Assembly: GCF_001311925.1 (NCBI RefSeq)
Contig: NZ_BBCG01000009.1
Location: 34,556 to 98,555, forward strand
Length of the DNA stretch: 64,000 nt
Direction: 5' to 3'
Source: Cellulosilyticum ruminicola JCM 14822
GTDB lineage: Bacteria > Bacillota > Clostridia > Lachnospirales > Cellulosilyticaceae
This document shows, in pieces, positions 40,142 to 48,687 of the stretch. A program made the translations under genes and the position numbers. The notes below the pieces were generated by a model, which made no database searches, was not told where the DNA came from, and worked only from the letters and a program-made list of their open reading frames with translations. How positions within the stretch are numbered: position 1 is the first letter of the stretch; every line of letters begins with the position of its first letter.

Positions 40142-41128
40142 CTACTTAAGTGCCTGCTTTAATACCTCTAAATTCTGTAGCATTACAGAATAATAAGTCG
40201 TTCCACCACTTAGCTCATCATCGGTGATAGACTGAAGAGAATCCATTACTAATATTTGTTGCGCTTTATTACTTGTATTTTGTTTAATTGTCTCTGCTAT
40301 TTTCTGGTCAGAGTTTTCAATCACAAGAATTGATGATAGACCTAATGCATCTACCTTTCCTGCAAGGAAAGTAATTGTCTCGAAGCTGGCATTAGTCTCT
40401 GCGCTGCATCCTACAAAGGCTGCATAATAATTAATACCATAGTCATCTACAAGATAACGAAATGGGAAACGGTCTCCAAATACAACTGTTTTTTTACTTG
40501 CACTATTTACAGTTTCCTCATACTGCTTATCTAATGCATTAAGTTTTGTAATATAATTTGCCCCATTATCCGTATAATCTGATGCATTAGTGGTATCTAT
40601 TTCCTCTATGACTTTTGCTAACATTTCTGTAAGCGCAGCTGCATTTTTTATTGAAAGCCATACATGCTCATCATATTCTGGGGCTTCTTCTTCGCCTTCC
40701 TCTACTTCCATACCTTCTACTACTTCTTCCTCTTTCACCTGACTACCAAGTGATTCAAGCATATTAATGACTTTCACATTCTTATTCGTTGCCTCTTTTA
40801 AAGCATCCTTAACCCATCCATCAGATTCACCGCCTACATAAATGAACATATCAGCAGATGCAATTTTTGAAATATCTTCTGCTGTAGGTTGATAACTATG
40901 AAGATCTACACCATTATCAAGAAGTAATGTTAATTCAAAGTCTTCACTATGACTGCCAATAATTTCTCTTACCCAATCATATTGAGGAAATGTGGTACAT
41001 ACGATACTATACTTTTTATTCTCACTACTAGTATTTGCTGTATTAGCACATCCAGCAAATACCATAACACTCATTGCAAGTACTAAAACTATAGCTAATA
41101 TTTTATTTATACAAATTTTTTTCTCCAT
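40142..41128 (-). CDS. znuA: Zinc-binding lipoprotein (ZnuA/AdcA-like)
   Basis: A lipoprotein signal ends in the lipobox VFAGC (Cys27). The metal-site residues lie in VDLHSYQP, EHVWLS and the later FGDRFPFRYL. An acidic loop (EEEVVEGMEVEEGEEE) takes the place of the His-rich loop of many ZnuA proteins. It captures zinc outside the membrane and feeds ZnuBC. The ATG at 41128 follows AGGAGG and is preferred over 41149. Confidence 0.92.
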   Translation of the reverse strand: MEKKICINKILAIVLVLAMSVMVFAGCANTANTSSENKKYSIVCTTFPQYDWVREIIGSHSEDFELTLLLDNGVDLHSYQPTAEDISKIASADMFIYVGGESDGWVKDALKEATNKNVKVINMLESLGSQVKEEEVVEGMEVEEGEEEAPEYDEHVWLSIKNAAALTEMLAKVIEEIDTTNASDYTDNGANYITKLNALDKQYEETVNSASKKTVVFGDRFPFRYLVDDYGINYYAAFVGCSAETNASFETITFLAGKVDALGLSSILVIENSDQKIAETIKQNTSNKAQQILVMDSLQSITDDELSGGTTYYSVMLQNLEVLKQALK

Positions 41129-41210
41129 CAAAAAAGACCTCCTAATCATAAATACGCATACTAAATAAACCTGAATATATCCAGGTCTAGCTTGTTTTAT
41201 GATTAAAAGA

Positions 41211-41513
41211 TCAATTCAGCATTTCTACCTTTAGGGAAATGAGCGTATTTTTATGAACGTATACTCTTTTAAATACTGCCCTTGTTAGTGTGAACACACT
41301 TAGAATTGTCAGTGTCACTGACAATATAGGAATAAATTTTATACTTGAAATAAATTGTGCTGCCTGATTGATTTCTAGGCAAATAGGACAGTCATGTCCA
41401 GTACATTTATGCCCAAAATTTTCGATGATAAAAATGGTAGAAAACAAAAGCCCTGCAAGTAAAACTACAGCAAGAATTAATGCTATAACTTTATTTTTTT
41501 TCATGCAATCCAC
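41211..41513 (-). CDS. Small Cys/His membrane protein heading the zinc operon
   Basis: One hundred residues: an N-terminal membrane helix, a short outside loop with HKCTGHDCPICLEI (three Cys, two His), and a second membrane helix. The Cys/His cluster could bind zinc. A Zur-type operator and promoter lie directly upstream and znuA follows, so it is probably induced by zinc shortage. I know no function for it. RBS CGGAGGTG. Confidence 0.75.
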   Translation of the reverse strand: MDCMKKNKVIALILAVVLLAGLLFSTIFIIENFGHKCTGHDCPICLEINQAAQFISSIKFIPILSVTLTILSVFTLTRAVFKRVYVHKNTLISLKVEMLN

Positions 41514-41534
41514 CTCCGTTTAACCACCTTTAAT

Positions 41535-41584
41535 TGCAAACCATTTGCATTCTCGATTCTATTACAAAATTTTCTCAATGTCAA
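41535..41584 (-). promoter_or_regulatory. Zinc operon promoter and Fur/Zur-type operator
   Basis: TTGACA (41579-41584) and TAGAAT (41556-41561) are 17 bases apart on the minus strand. A perfect palindrome TGCAAA-CCA-TTTGCA (41535-41549) covers the expected start of transcription, where a repressor would block it. The identity of the repressor as Zur is inferred from the regulated genes. Confidence 0.7.
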
Positions 41585-42276
41585 TATATATTTTATCTCT
41601 TAGTAATAATCTTTTTATACATTTATCTCTTCATGATTTTTTTACTAACCATCGTATCGCCATCACTTTTATAGGTTCTGGTTTATTACTTATATTAGGA
41701 AGTGAAATGGGATTATTTGATGCCGATTTGGATTTTATGGAATTCCCTTCCGAAATTATTATACTTATCATTGTACTTTCATTGTTCACAGAAGTTTTTA
41801 AACGTTTATCTTTAATTGACTATATTGGACATTATTTTATCAAACTCACCAAGGGTAATCGCACTCTTATTATGATTACTATTCCACTACTTATGTATCT
41901 TACTTCTCTTTTTATGAATAACTAACCGTTGTCTTACTTTTTACCTTATATGGCACTTTATATGACTATGGAATATGATTTACCTACCATTCCTCTTCTT
42001 GTAAGTATTATTATTGGTTCCAATATTGGTGGCGCACCACTGCCTTGGGCAGATACACCTGCTGTGGTACTCAGCTTATATACAGATTTTACGCTGCTTG
42101 ACTTTTTAAATAAACTCTTTATACCTTGTTTCATTTTTACAATCTGTTTATCTTTCTATACTTACATTTGGCATAAATACTTTTCACTTCACCATCGCAC
42201 ATTGCCTTTTGCAAAAAACTCAGGTATCTTAGAAAGAAGTAAGGCTTCCACTTATTTTATTTATTATTTGCATTAG
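41578..42276 (+). pseudogene. SLC13/ArsB-NhaD-type permease, truncated
   Basis: The frames read LLLILGSEMGLFDADLDF, FTEVFKRLSLIDYIGHYF and, after a stop and two shifts around 41925, SIIIGSNIGGAPLPWADTPAVVL, the ion-transporter superfamily motif. The second half of the protein is missing. The gene is divergent from the zinc operon and has no clear ribosome binding site, so it is probably dead. Confidence 0.7.
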
Positions 42277-42650
42277 CATAGGATTTACGTGTCACAATGT
42301 CTCCAACATGCATAGGCTATACACTACTTCTTTATTTTTCTAATATATAATATGGCATTGACTTATAAATGGACACGTCTTACTTCGTTTAAGAGTTTTT
42401 TAAATTAATTTCATCTTAACTATTGAGGCTTTTTTGAAACCTACTTAAAGAACCTGGTTTTACACCAATATAAGAATCAATGATTTGTCCGTTCAATCTC
42501 CGCTGCAAAAAGCCTTTGCACCGCTAAATTAAAGCCCTGATCTGCTGCAACACTTCTTTTTGAGCTGAACTTAATGTAATTTGTAATACTGATTCTAACT
42601 GGTTTAATCCTACAATCAACTTTTTTAAATAATTTTATATAAATAACAAA
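42277..42650. other. Intergenic region with degenerate coding traces
   Basis: The minus strand around 42420-42630 can be read as short helical text (KLIVGLNQLESVLQ, RLNGQIIDSYIGVKPG) broken by stops. I cannot assign a family. Nothing else is evident. Confidence 0.4.
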
Positions 42651-42690
42651 AAAAAATAGGCTACACTCAATCCTGAATGTAACCTCTTTT
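42651..42690 (-). terminator. Terminator after tRNA-Leu
   Basis: AGGTTACATTCA and TGAGTGTAGCCT pair around GGAT, followed by a T9 run on the minus strand, starting 10 bases past the tRNA. Confidence 0.85.
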
Positions 42691-42698
42691 TTTAATAA

Positions 42699-42782
42699 TG
42701 CGGGAAAAGGGACTTGAACCCTCACGATTATACAATCACTAGATCCTTAGTCTAGCCTGTCTGCCAATTCCAGCATTCCCGC
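42699..42782 (-). tRNA. tRNA-Leu (anticodon AAG)
   Basis: The acceptor arms GCGGGAA and TTCCCGC pair and A73 is the discriminator. The anticodon stem CTAGA/TCTAG holds the loop CTAAGGA, which reads anticodon AAG. A long variable arm (TGATTGTATAATCG) is proper for a class II leucine tRNA, and the T-loop GGTTCAAGTCC is intact. Encoded CCA is absent. Confidence 0.93.
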
Positions 42783-42885
42783 ATTTGTTTCCTTATCTGA
42801 CATATATTATTATATATAAATGCTTTCTATATGTCAATACTTTTTTATTTTTTCTTTTATTCTTGGTAAGGTGTCCAAATACCCA

Positions 42886-42945
42886 CTGAGGGTGTGGAGA
42901 TTTAGAGATACTTCATAGATATCCTCTAAACCTCCACGCCCTCAG
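42886..42945. repeat. Long near-perfect hairpin
   Basis: CTGAGGGTGTGGAGATTTAG at the left and its complement at the right form a stem of about 25 bp with two mismatches and one bulge, around a 9-base loop. No clear T run follows on the minus strand, so it is not a standard terminator for the SGNH gene that ends at 42969. Possibly an RNA 3' stabiliser or a MITE remnant. Confidence 0.6.
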
Positions 42946-42968
42946 CTGACCCTTTTTGCCATATTATC

Positions 42969-44678
42969 TTAATCTTGGGTATAACCAAATCCTAAAATTG
43001 TAAAGTATTTATCTTCATGACCTTCTGCCATTTTAATTTCTACTTCATGTCTCTTACAGTCTTTTTCATCATATAAAATAATAGCATTACAATGATTCCA
43101 ACCATTAAGGTAAGGCTCTGCTTCTCTTGCTAATTTACCATCTACATAGATACATGCTTTACCAAAGTTTGGATCCCCAGAATCTTTGAAAACTAATAAT
43201 AAGTTTTTACTCTCTATAGAGATTTTAAAGCTTTCTGACCCTGATTCTGGCGTATGCTGCCAGTTAAATGGGAACTGTGGTGTACCACAAGTATCTTCAT
43301 TCATTTCTACATATTGAAGCACTTCATCTGTAGCCGTAAAGCCGCCTTCTACAATTTCAGTACCTTCTAATGTATAATGACGATCAATACAGTGCACATT
43401 TGTGAAAGAATTTCCCTTTACTGGCTCTGTAGGATAAGCTGTGATTTCTTCATCCCAGCCAGCAGCTGCTACTTGTTCAAATAAGTAAATGAGACAATCT
43501 GCCATGACTTGATGCCCATCATTAGTTGGATGGAATATATCATAGAAATACTGTCTTTTTGAAATAACGCCGCCTTCAGTTCTTACTAAATCAAACTGAG
43601 GTGTTACTGCATCTTTTACGCTGACCATTGGTACATTATAATGCATTCCTATTGGTGATAAACGTTCTTGTAAATTGAAATCATCAGAGAATACACTAAA
43701 TAGAAGCACTACAGCTGGTTTATTTGGTGAAGTTAAGCATTTTAATACTAAACTTTCGAAACATGCCCCTTTTGTTTCATCCCCTTCATCATTGACTGCA
43801 AATTCAATAACTACTAAATCCGGCTGCGCTGCTCCATCTCTTAAAACATCGCGTTCATAACGAATCATACCGAGCTCTGAAGGCGTGCCACCTACACCAG
43901 CTTTAATATAATGCATATTGGCACCATGATTTGGTGTGAACTTTTCTTTAAGGGCTTCATAAGATCTAGCTGCATAACATTCAGAATGAATTGGTTTCGC
44001 CCCAGCGCCTTGAGTAATAGAACCCCCAATATACGCTACAGTGACTTCTTCACCTTTTTGAGCTTTTTCAAGGAATTTCTTTAAGCGATAATTATTACCC
44101 TCATCCATTAAAGATTTTGCAATCATCTCTTTGTAAGCTGTACTCTCAAACGCCACTGGTGGGTCTACTGAGATTTCTGGTATATCATAACCATCTGCTA
44201 CATAAAGCTTCACGCTTACTTTACCTGTCATCCCTACTTCTGGAAACTCAAAAGCCATCATACCTACTACATCATCATCTTCAGACCATTCATAGTCCTC
44301 TAAATCAAGCATATATTCTGCTCCATTGCAAGGACAAGTCATCTCAATGCGTGTTCCTCCATTATAGCGGTCCACTTTGCCATAACTATGAAATACGAAA
44401 TTCACTTTTTCGGTTTCATTACTTGAAACTGTTACCCCAATCTTTTTAACAAGCTTTCTAAAGTCATTAGTTTTATCAAGTAAATCTAATATCTCTTGGT
44501 CTTTAATATCGCCTACAATTTTTGCATTGTTCATTAAGCGGCCACAGTCTAAATAAATATCTTGTGCTGGACTTTGTCCTTTTCTTTCTAAGGCTTCTAC
44601 GATTGTATCTAATAAAATATAAAAGCCTTTTTGTTTTTCTGTTGGATCCTTAGGTGCCACTGGTCCTCTTTGTATCAT
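42969..44678 (-). CDS. Cytoplasmic SGNH/GDSL hydrolase, 569 aa
   Basis: An N-terminal strand-rich domain (about 1-205) precedes an SGNH domain. Block I is AYIGGSITQGAG (Ser220), the block III Asn is about 296 in IEFAVNDEGD, and the catalytic Asp380/His383 are in YDIFHPTNDGHQ. A C-terminal beta-sandwich follows. There is no signal peptide, so it probably deacetylates imported xylo-oligosaccharides or another acetylated sugar inside the cell. The xylanase remnant next door supports this, but the exact substrate is inference. The nearest CAZy family could be of the CE20 or unclassified type. Confidence 0.85.
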   Translation of the reverse strand: MIQRGPVAPKDPTEKQKGFYILLDTIVEALERKGQSPAQDIYLDCGRLMNNAKIVGDIKDQEILDLLDKTNDFRKLVKKIGVTVSSNETEKVNFVFHSYGKVDRYNGGTRIEMTCPCNGAEYMLDLEDYEWSEDDDVVGMMAFEFPEVGMTGKVSVKLYVADGYDIPEISVDPPVAFESTAYKEMIAKSLMDEGNNYRLKKFLEKAQKGEEVTVAYIGGSITQGAGAKPIHSECYAARSYEALKEKFTPNHGANMHYIKAGVGGTPSELGMIRYERDVLRDGAAQPDLVVIEFAVNDEGDETKGACFESLVLKCLTSPNKPAVVLLFSVFSDDFNLQERLSPIGMHYNVPMVSVKDAVTPQFDLVRTEGGVISKRQYFYDIFHPTNDGHQVMADCLIYLFEQVAAAGWDEEITAYPTEPVKGNSFTNVHCIDRHYTLEGTEIVEGGFTATDEVLQYVEMNEDTCGTPQFPFNWQHTPESGSESFKISIESKNLLLVFKDSGDPNFGKACIYVDGKLAREAEPYLNGWNHCNAIILYDEKDCKRHEVEIKMAEGHEDKYFTILGFGYTQD

Positions 44679-44712
44679 TGTAATCCCCTCGTTTTCTATA
44701 TATCATTTATGC

Positions 44713-45562
44713 TTATTTATTAAGCTTTAATGCGCCATAATTTTCTGTGCTTGCCCAGCCATTACCTGTTAAGTCACTCCAGTTAGCCACGCTGTCTCTT
44801 GCACCATTACCATTTTCATCGTTGTTAATCAACAGTTGTCATCTACATTGATTTACCTTCATTTTCATTGTTACCATCATCTTTTGTAATGCCGGCTACT
44901 TCCGCTGGAAGACACATACCATTTGGCGTGTCTGGATTAATGGCTTCATTTACAATATCCCATGCATAAAACTCTACATCTAGGTACTCCTTTTGTACTG
45001 TTTCAAAGACGCTTTTAATATAATTTTCAAGTCTTTGTAACATCACTTCCTTTGAAGCATTAGGTGCTGCTGGATCTTTAGAGAAGTTTTCTTTGAAGAA
45101 CCAGTTAGGTGTTTGAGAATGCCATGTGAAAACATGTCCCCTAACGACTACATTATTTTTTTGCTGCAAATTTTAAAGCCGAATCAGTTGCTTTAAAGCT
45201 GATTTGTGGATGAATTTTGTCCCCTTTATTGGCATTCATATAAGCAACTGTAGCATCATAATCTAATAAAAAATCTGGTTTCATTTCATTGCCACAAGTA
45301 TAACTATTAAAATGTTTGATAATAGCTGCCTTATCAATCTCTGAAATATCTTGTGTAGAAATAGCAGTTCCAATTTTAAAGTAGTCTTTATATACCTCCT
45401 TTAAAGAAGAAATATCTTCTAAAACTACGCTTCCTGCTTGCCTGGTATTTACATCTGCTCCCTGTGCAACATTCACATCCTCCGCACATATTGGTGCAGT
45501 TACTCCCATCATAGATGTCATTGCCATAGCTACAGACATTAAATATACTATACTTTTTTCAT
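44713..45562 (-). pseudogene. Secreted GH10 xylanase, internally deleted
   Basis: A signal peptide (from 45562, one frameshift) leads to GH10 text: HFNSYTCGNEMKPDFLLDY, NNVVVRGHVFTWHSQTP and the acid/base Glu in AWDIVNEAI. A frameshift near 45160 splits it. After NPDTPNGM the sequence jumps to a tail ending GNGWASTENYGALKLNK; the second half of the barrel with the nucleophile Glu is lost. The enzyme would be inactive. Confidence 0.88.
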
Positions 45563-45720
45563 ATTTTTCTCTCCTCTGCTTCTACTTTTTGTGCATTTTG
45601 CACTATAATCTTATTATAAAAAATTTTCAGCATATAAAAACCCAACAATTTTTATACTTTATCATTACTTTCTATAGCACTTCATAAAATATCTCTCTAA
45701 AATGAATTCATCTGTCAATT

Positions 45721-45770
45721 AATAAAAGCCTGTGATAATAGATTTTTTTCTCATCATCACAGGCTTTTAT
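45721..45770 (-). terminator. Terminator of the biosynthetic operon
   Basis: ATAAAAGCCTGTGAT and ATCACAGGCTTTTAT pair around an AT-rich loop, with T-rich sequence after the stem, 6 bases past the last gene. Confidence 0.85.
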
Positions 45771-45775
45771 GTTTC

Positions 45776-46918
45776 TTAAAACTTTCTTCTTAATTCTTTA
45801 GCTACTACGTTTCGTAATATTTGATTGGTTCCCTCATAAATCTGAGTAATCTTAGCATCTCGCATACGTTTTTCCATTGGATATTCACAGACACAGCCAT
45901 AACCTCCAAAAATCTGTACCGCATCTGTTGTAACTTTCATAGCTGTATCAGAAGCAACAATCTTACTCATAGCTGACTCTAATATAAAGTCCTTTTCACC
46001 TTCATCAATTAGCTTACATGTATGATATACAAGATGTCTTGAATATTCAACCTGCATATACATATCTGATAACATATGTTGAATGCTTTGGAAATTAAAA
46101 ATCTTCTCACCGAATTGTTTTCTAATTTTAGCATATTTCATAGCATCCTCAAATGCACCTTCAGCTATACCTAGTGCCTGTGCACCTATAATAGGGCGAG
46201 ATAATTTCAATGTTTCCATGGCAATATTTATGCCATCGCCCACTTTTCCTAATACTTGACTTAAAGACACTTCACATTTATCAAATATTAACTCACCAGT
46301 CTTTGAAGCACGCATTCCCATTTTGTCTTCAATCTTACCAAAAGAAAATCCTTCTGTCCCTTTTTCAACCAATACAGCAACAAACTGTGTTCTTCTGGCA
46401 TTCAGAACTTTTGCTATAATGACATATATATCTGCTATTTGTGCATTTGTAATCCAACACTTTCTACCGTTTAATACCAACGTATCTTCTTTAATTTCAG
46501 CTGTTGTCTCCATGCTTCCTACATCACTACCAGCATTACATTCACTAATGGCAAAGGCACCTATCTTCTCCCCTATAGCTAATGCTTTTAAGTATTTTTC
46601 TTTTTGAACTTCATTCCCATACTTCATGATAGGAATAGCCCCTAACATGGACCCTGCAATAGTTAATGCTATGGCACCACATACTTTACTCAGTTCTTCA
46701 ACGATGATAGCAAAATCCATGAAGCTGCCACCAAGTCCGCCATAGGCTTCATCTATTAATACACTTCCTAAACCAAGTTCATACATTTGATTAATTATTT
46801 CTACTGGAACTTGTTGCTTTTCATCCAATTCTCTTACATACGGTTTAACATTTTTTTCTGCAAATTCTTTTACTACTTCTTTAAATGCCTGTTGCTCTTC
46901 GGTTAAAAAATAATTCAA
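45776..46918 (-). CDS. Acyl-CoA dehydrogenase, canonical, ETF-linked
   Basis: A 380-residue FAD enzyme with FAISECNAGSD, KCWITNAQ, FGGYGCVCEYPMEKRMRDAK and the catalytic Glu362 in IYEGTNQIL. It matches the short-chain (butyryl-CoA) group. It lies 3 bases after etfA, and the etfB-etfA-acd trio is the usual electron-transfer unit. In this operon it may oxidise or reduce an acyl intermediate or pass electrons for the three unusual paralogues. It is last before the terminator. Confidence 0.93.
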   Translation of the reverse strand: MNYFLTEEQQAFKEVVKEFAEKNVKPYVRELDEKQQVPVEIINQMYELGLGSVLIDEAYGGLGGSFMDFAIIVEELSKVCGAIALTIAGSMLGAIPIMKYGNEVQKEKYLKALAIGEKIGAFAISECNAGSDVGSMETTAEIKEDTLVLNGRKCWITNAQIADIYVIIAKVLNARRTQFVAVLVEKGTEGFSFGKIEDKMGMRASKTGELIFDKCEVSLSQVLGKVGDGINIAMETLKLSRPIIGAQALGIAEGAFEDAMKYAKIRKQFGEKIFNFQSIQHMLSDMYMQVEYSRHLVYHTCKLIDEGEKDFILESAMSKIVASDTAMKVTTDAVQIFGGYGCVCEYPMEKRMRDAKITQIYEGTNQILRNVVAKELRRKF

Positions 46919-46921
46919 GTA

Positions 46922-47917
46922 CTATTCCTCTCTTTCTTTAAAATATGTCATTAATAAATCTACTGTTTCAAAGACATCTCCTACATAACCATAATTAGCA
47001 TATTTAAATATCGGTGCATCTTGCTGCTCATTAATGGCTATAACTGTAGCGCTCTTCATCATTCCTGTAATATGTTGTGTAGCACCTGATACACCCAGTC
47101 CTATGTACACTTTCGGTGCAATGCTTCTTCCCGTCTGACCTATTTGACTACTTATATCCATTAATCCCTGATCTACAAGTGGTCTTGTACATCCTACTGC
47201 TGCATTCATTAATTTCGCTAATTCATAGACCTTATCAATCTGTTCCTTGTTTTTAAAGGCACGTCCAATGACTAGGACAACATCGCTGGTCATAATATCC
47301 TTTTGTGTTTTATGTTCCACCACTGATTGGATATCCACACTTAAACCTTCTTGTGCCTCAAATTGCCAATGTGTCACTTCAGGCGTTAACGTTTCATGCC
47401 TCTTAAATTCACTCGTACACTTTTCAAGCTGAGCAATTGTTATAGCCGCAAACTTATCTTTAGGAACACTATACATTGCAGTTACCTTACCATATTGTAT
47501 TTCTTTCTTACATATCAGCTGATTGTCTTGTTTAATAAAAGTTAGAATATTCCCCAAGATTTGCCCTTTATTTAAAGCTGCTAACTGTGGTAATAACTGC
47601 TTTGTATAATCATTTTCTACACCTATAATCGTTTTACATTTTAATGCTTCTACTACACTTTGTATTGCTGTAAGCACTTGATTTAAATAAGTCCCATCAA
47701 AAAGATTGGTATAAAAAATCTGTGCCACATTAAATATTTCTGTCTTAAATACTTCTTCATTCACTTCATCTTGACATAATACTATTGCAGTCAAATGCTC
47801 AGCAGCAAATACACCCTTGCAATATTTTAGTATTTCAGCCGATTGGCTGCTCAATCCTTTTTGATTTCCTTCAAGTACAACTATTACCTTATCCATCATA
47901 TTAATCATATTAATCAT
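46922..47917 (-). CDS. etfA: Electron transfer flavoprotein alpha subunit
   Basis: The C-terminal FAD domain reads GLGVSGATQHITGMMKSAT, AINEQQDAPIFKYANYG and YVGDVFETV, as in EtfA. Length 331 is normal. With EtfB it shuttles electrons from the acyl-CoA dehydrogenases. It lies 13 bases after etfB. Confidence 0.95.
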   Translation of the reverse strand: MINMINMMDKVIVVLEGNQKGLSSQSAEILKYCKGVFAAEHLTAIVLCQDEVNEEVFKTEIFNVAQIFYTNLFDGTYLNQVLTAIQSVVEALKCKTIIGVENDYTKQLLPQLAALNKGQILGNILTFIKQDNQLICKKEIQYGKVTAMYSVPKDKFAAITIAQLEKCTSEFKRHETLTPEVTHWQFEAQEGLSVDIQSVVEHKTQKDIMTSDVVLVIGRAFKNKEQIDKVYELAKLMNAAVGCTRPLVDQGLMDISSQIGQTGRSIAPKVYIGLGVSGATQHITGMMKSATVIAINEQQDAPIFKYANYGYVGDVFETVDLLMTYFKEREE

Positions 47918-47930
47918 CCTAATATCCTAT

Positions 47931-48686
47931 TTATATACTTTTAAAAACCTGAATTAGTTCTTCTTTGGCATCCTGTTCTATAAAGATACATTCTTTATGA
48001 TTTACTACAGCCTTTAAGTCATGTTTTTCTAGCATACTGTCATTTAAATGTTCCACAATCTCATCTATACTTATTTGATCACATTGTTTCTTCTTAGCCA
48101 GCATGATTCCTCTTAATGTAGGATATCGTGGCTCATTAATCCCTTTAGTTAAACCTAATACCGCTGGTAAGTTTTCTTTTGTATTTAATCTTTTACCACT
48201 ATCTAATAGAAGCTGTGCATAAAAGACTTCTTCTTCTAAATCAAGTTTTATGACTGAGTTCATACAAGGTAATTCTAAAACTTGTCCTAAATAATATACT
48301 AAGCCATATTCACCATCATCAATGCGCTGGCGTCCTGTTAATATCAAATCAAACGTTTCATTAAAATAATAATGTTTCAAACACTGTACTTCTTCAACTA
48401 TTGTTACATAAGACTTGTTAGTCGTCACTTGAACCATACGATCCATTCCCATAGCCAAAGCATAATCGATTACCTTTTTACAAGTGTCATCACCGATAAT
48501 CATGCCCACTACTTCTACATTTTCTTTAGCTTGTTTAATCTTCAAGGCCTCTTCAATAGCATATAAATCATATGCATTAACCTCATATTCTAGTTCATCA
48601 TGATTACTAAATGCTTCACCTTGTGAATTAATAACTACACTTTTTTCACTATTTATTACTTTTCGTATATAAACTAATATTTTCAC
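47931..48686 (-). CDS. etfB: Electron transfer flavoprotein beta subunit
   Basis: The AMP/FAD-binding signature DLILTGRQRIDDGEYGLVYY and the N-terminal MKILVYIRKVINSEKSV with NAYDLYAIEEAL identify EtfB, 251 residues. It follows the KAS III-like gene by one base, so its translation is tied to the biosynthetic genes. Confidence 0.95.
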   Translation of the reverse strand: MKILVYIRKVINSEKSVVINSQGEAFSNHDELEYEVNAYDLYAIEEALKIKQAKENVEVVGMIIGDDTCKKVIDYALAMGMDRMVQVTTNKSYVTIVEEVQCLKHYYFNETFDLILTGRQRIDDGEYGLVYYLGQVLELPCMNSVIKLDLEEEVFYAQLLLDSGKRLNTKENLPAVLGLTKGINEPRYPTLRGIMLAKKKQCDQISIDEIVEHLNDSMLEKHDLKAVVNHKECIFIEQDAKEELIQVFKSI

Positions 48687-48687
48687 C

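Noticed and set aside
42477..42725. 82-codon minus ORF next to the tRNA
   Set aside because: It runs through the tRNA 3' end and its terminator and has no coding character.
46210..46607. Plus-strand ORFs inside the last dehydrogenase gene
   Set aside because: Antisense shadows of a gene with complete family motifs.
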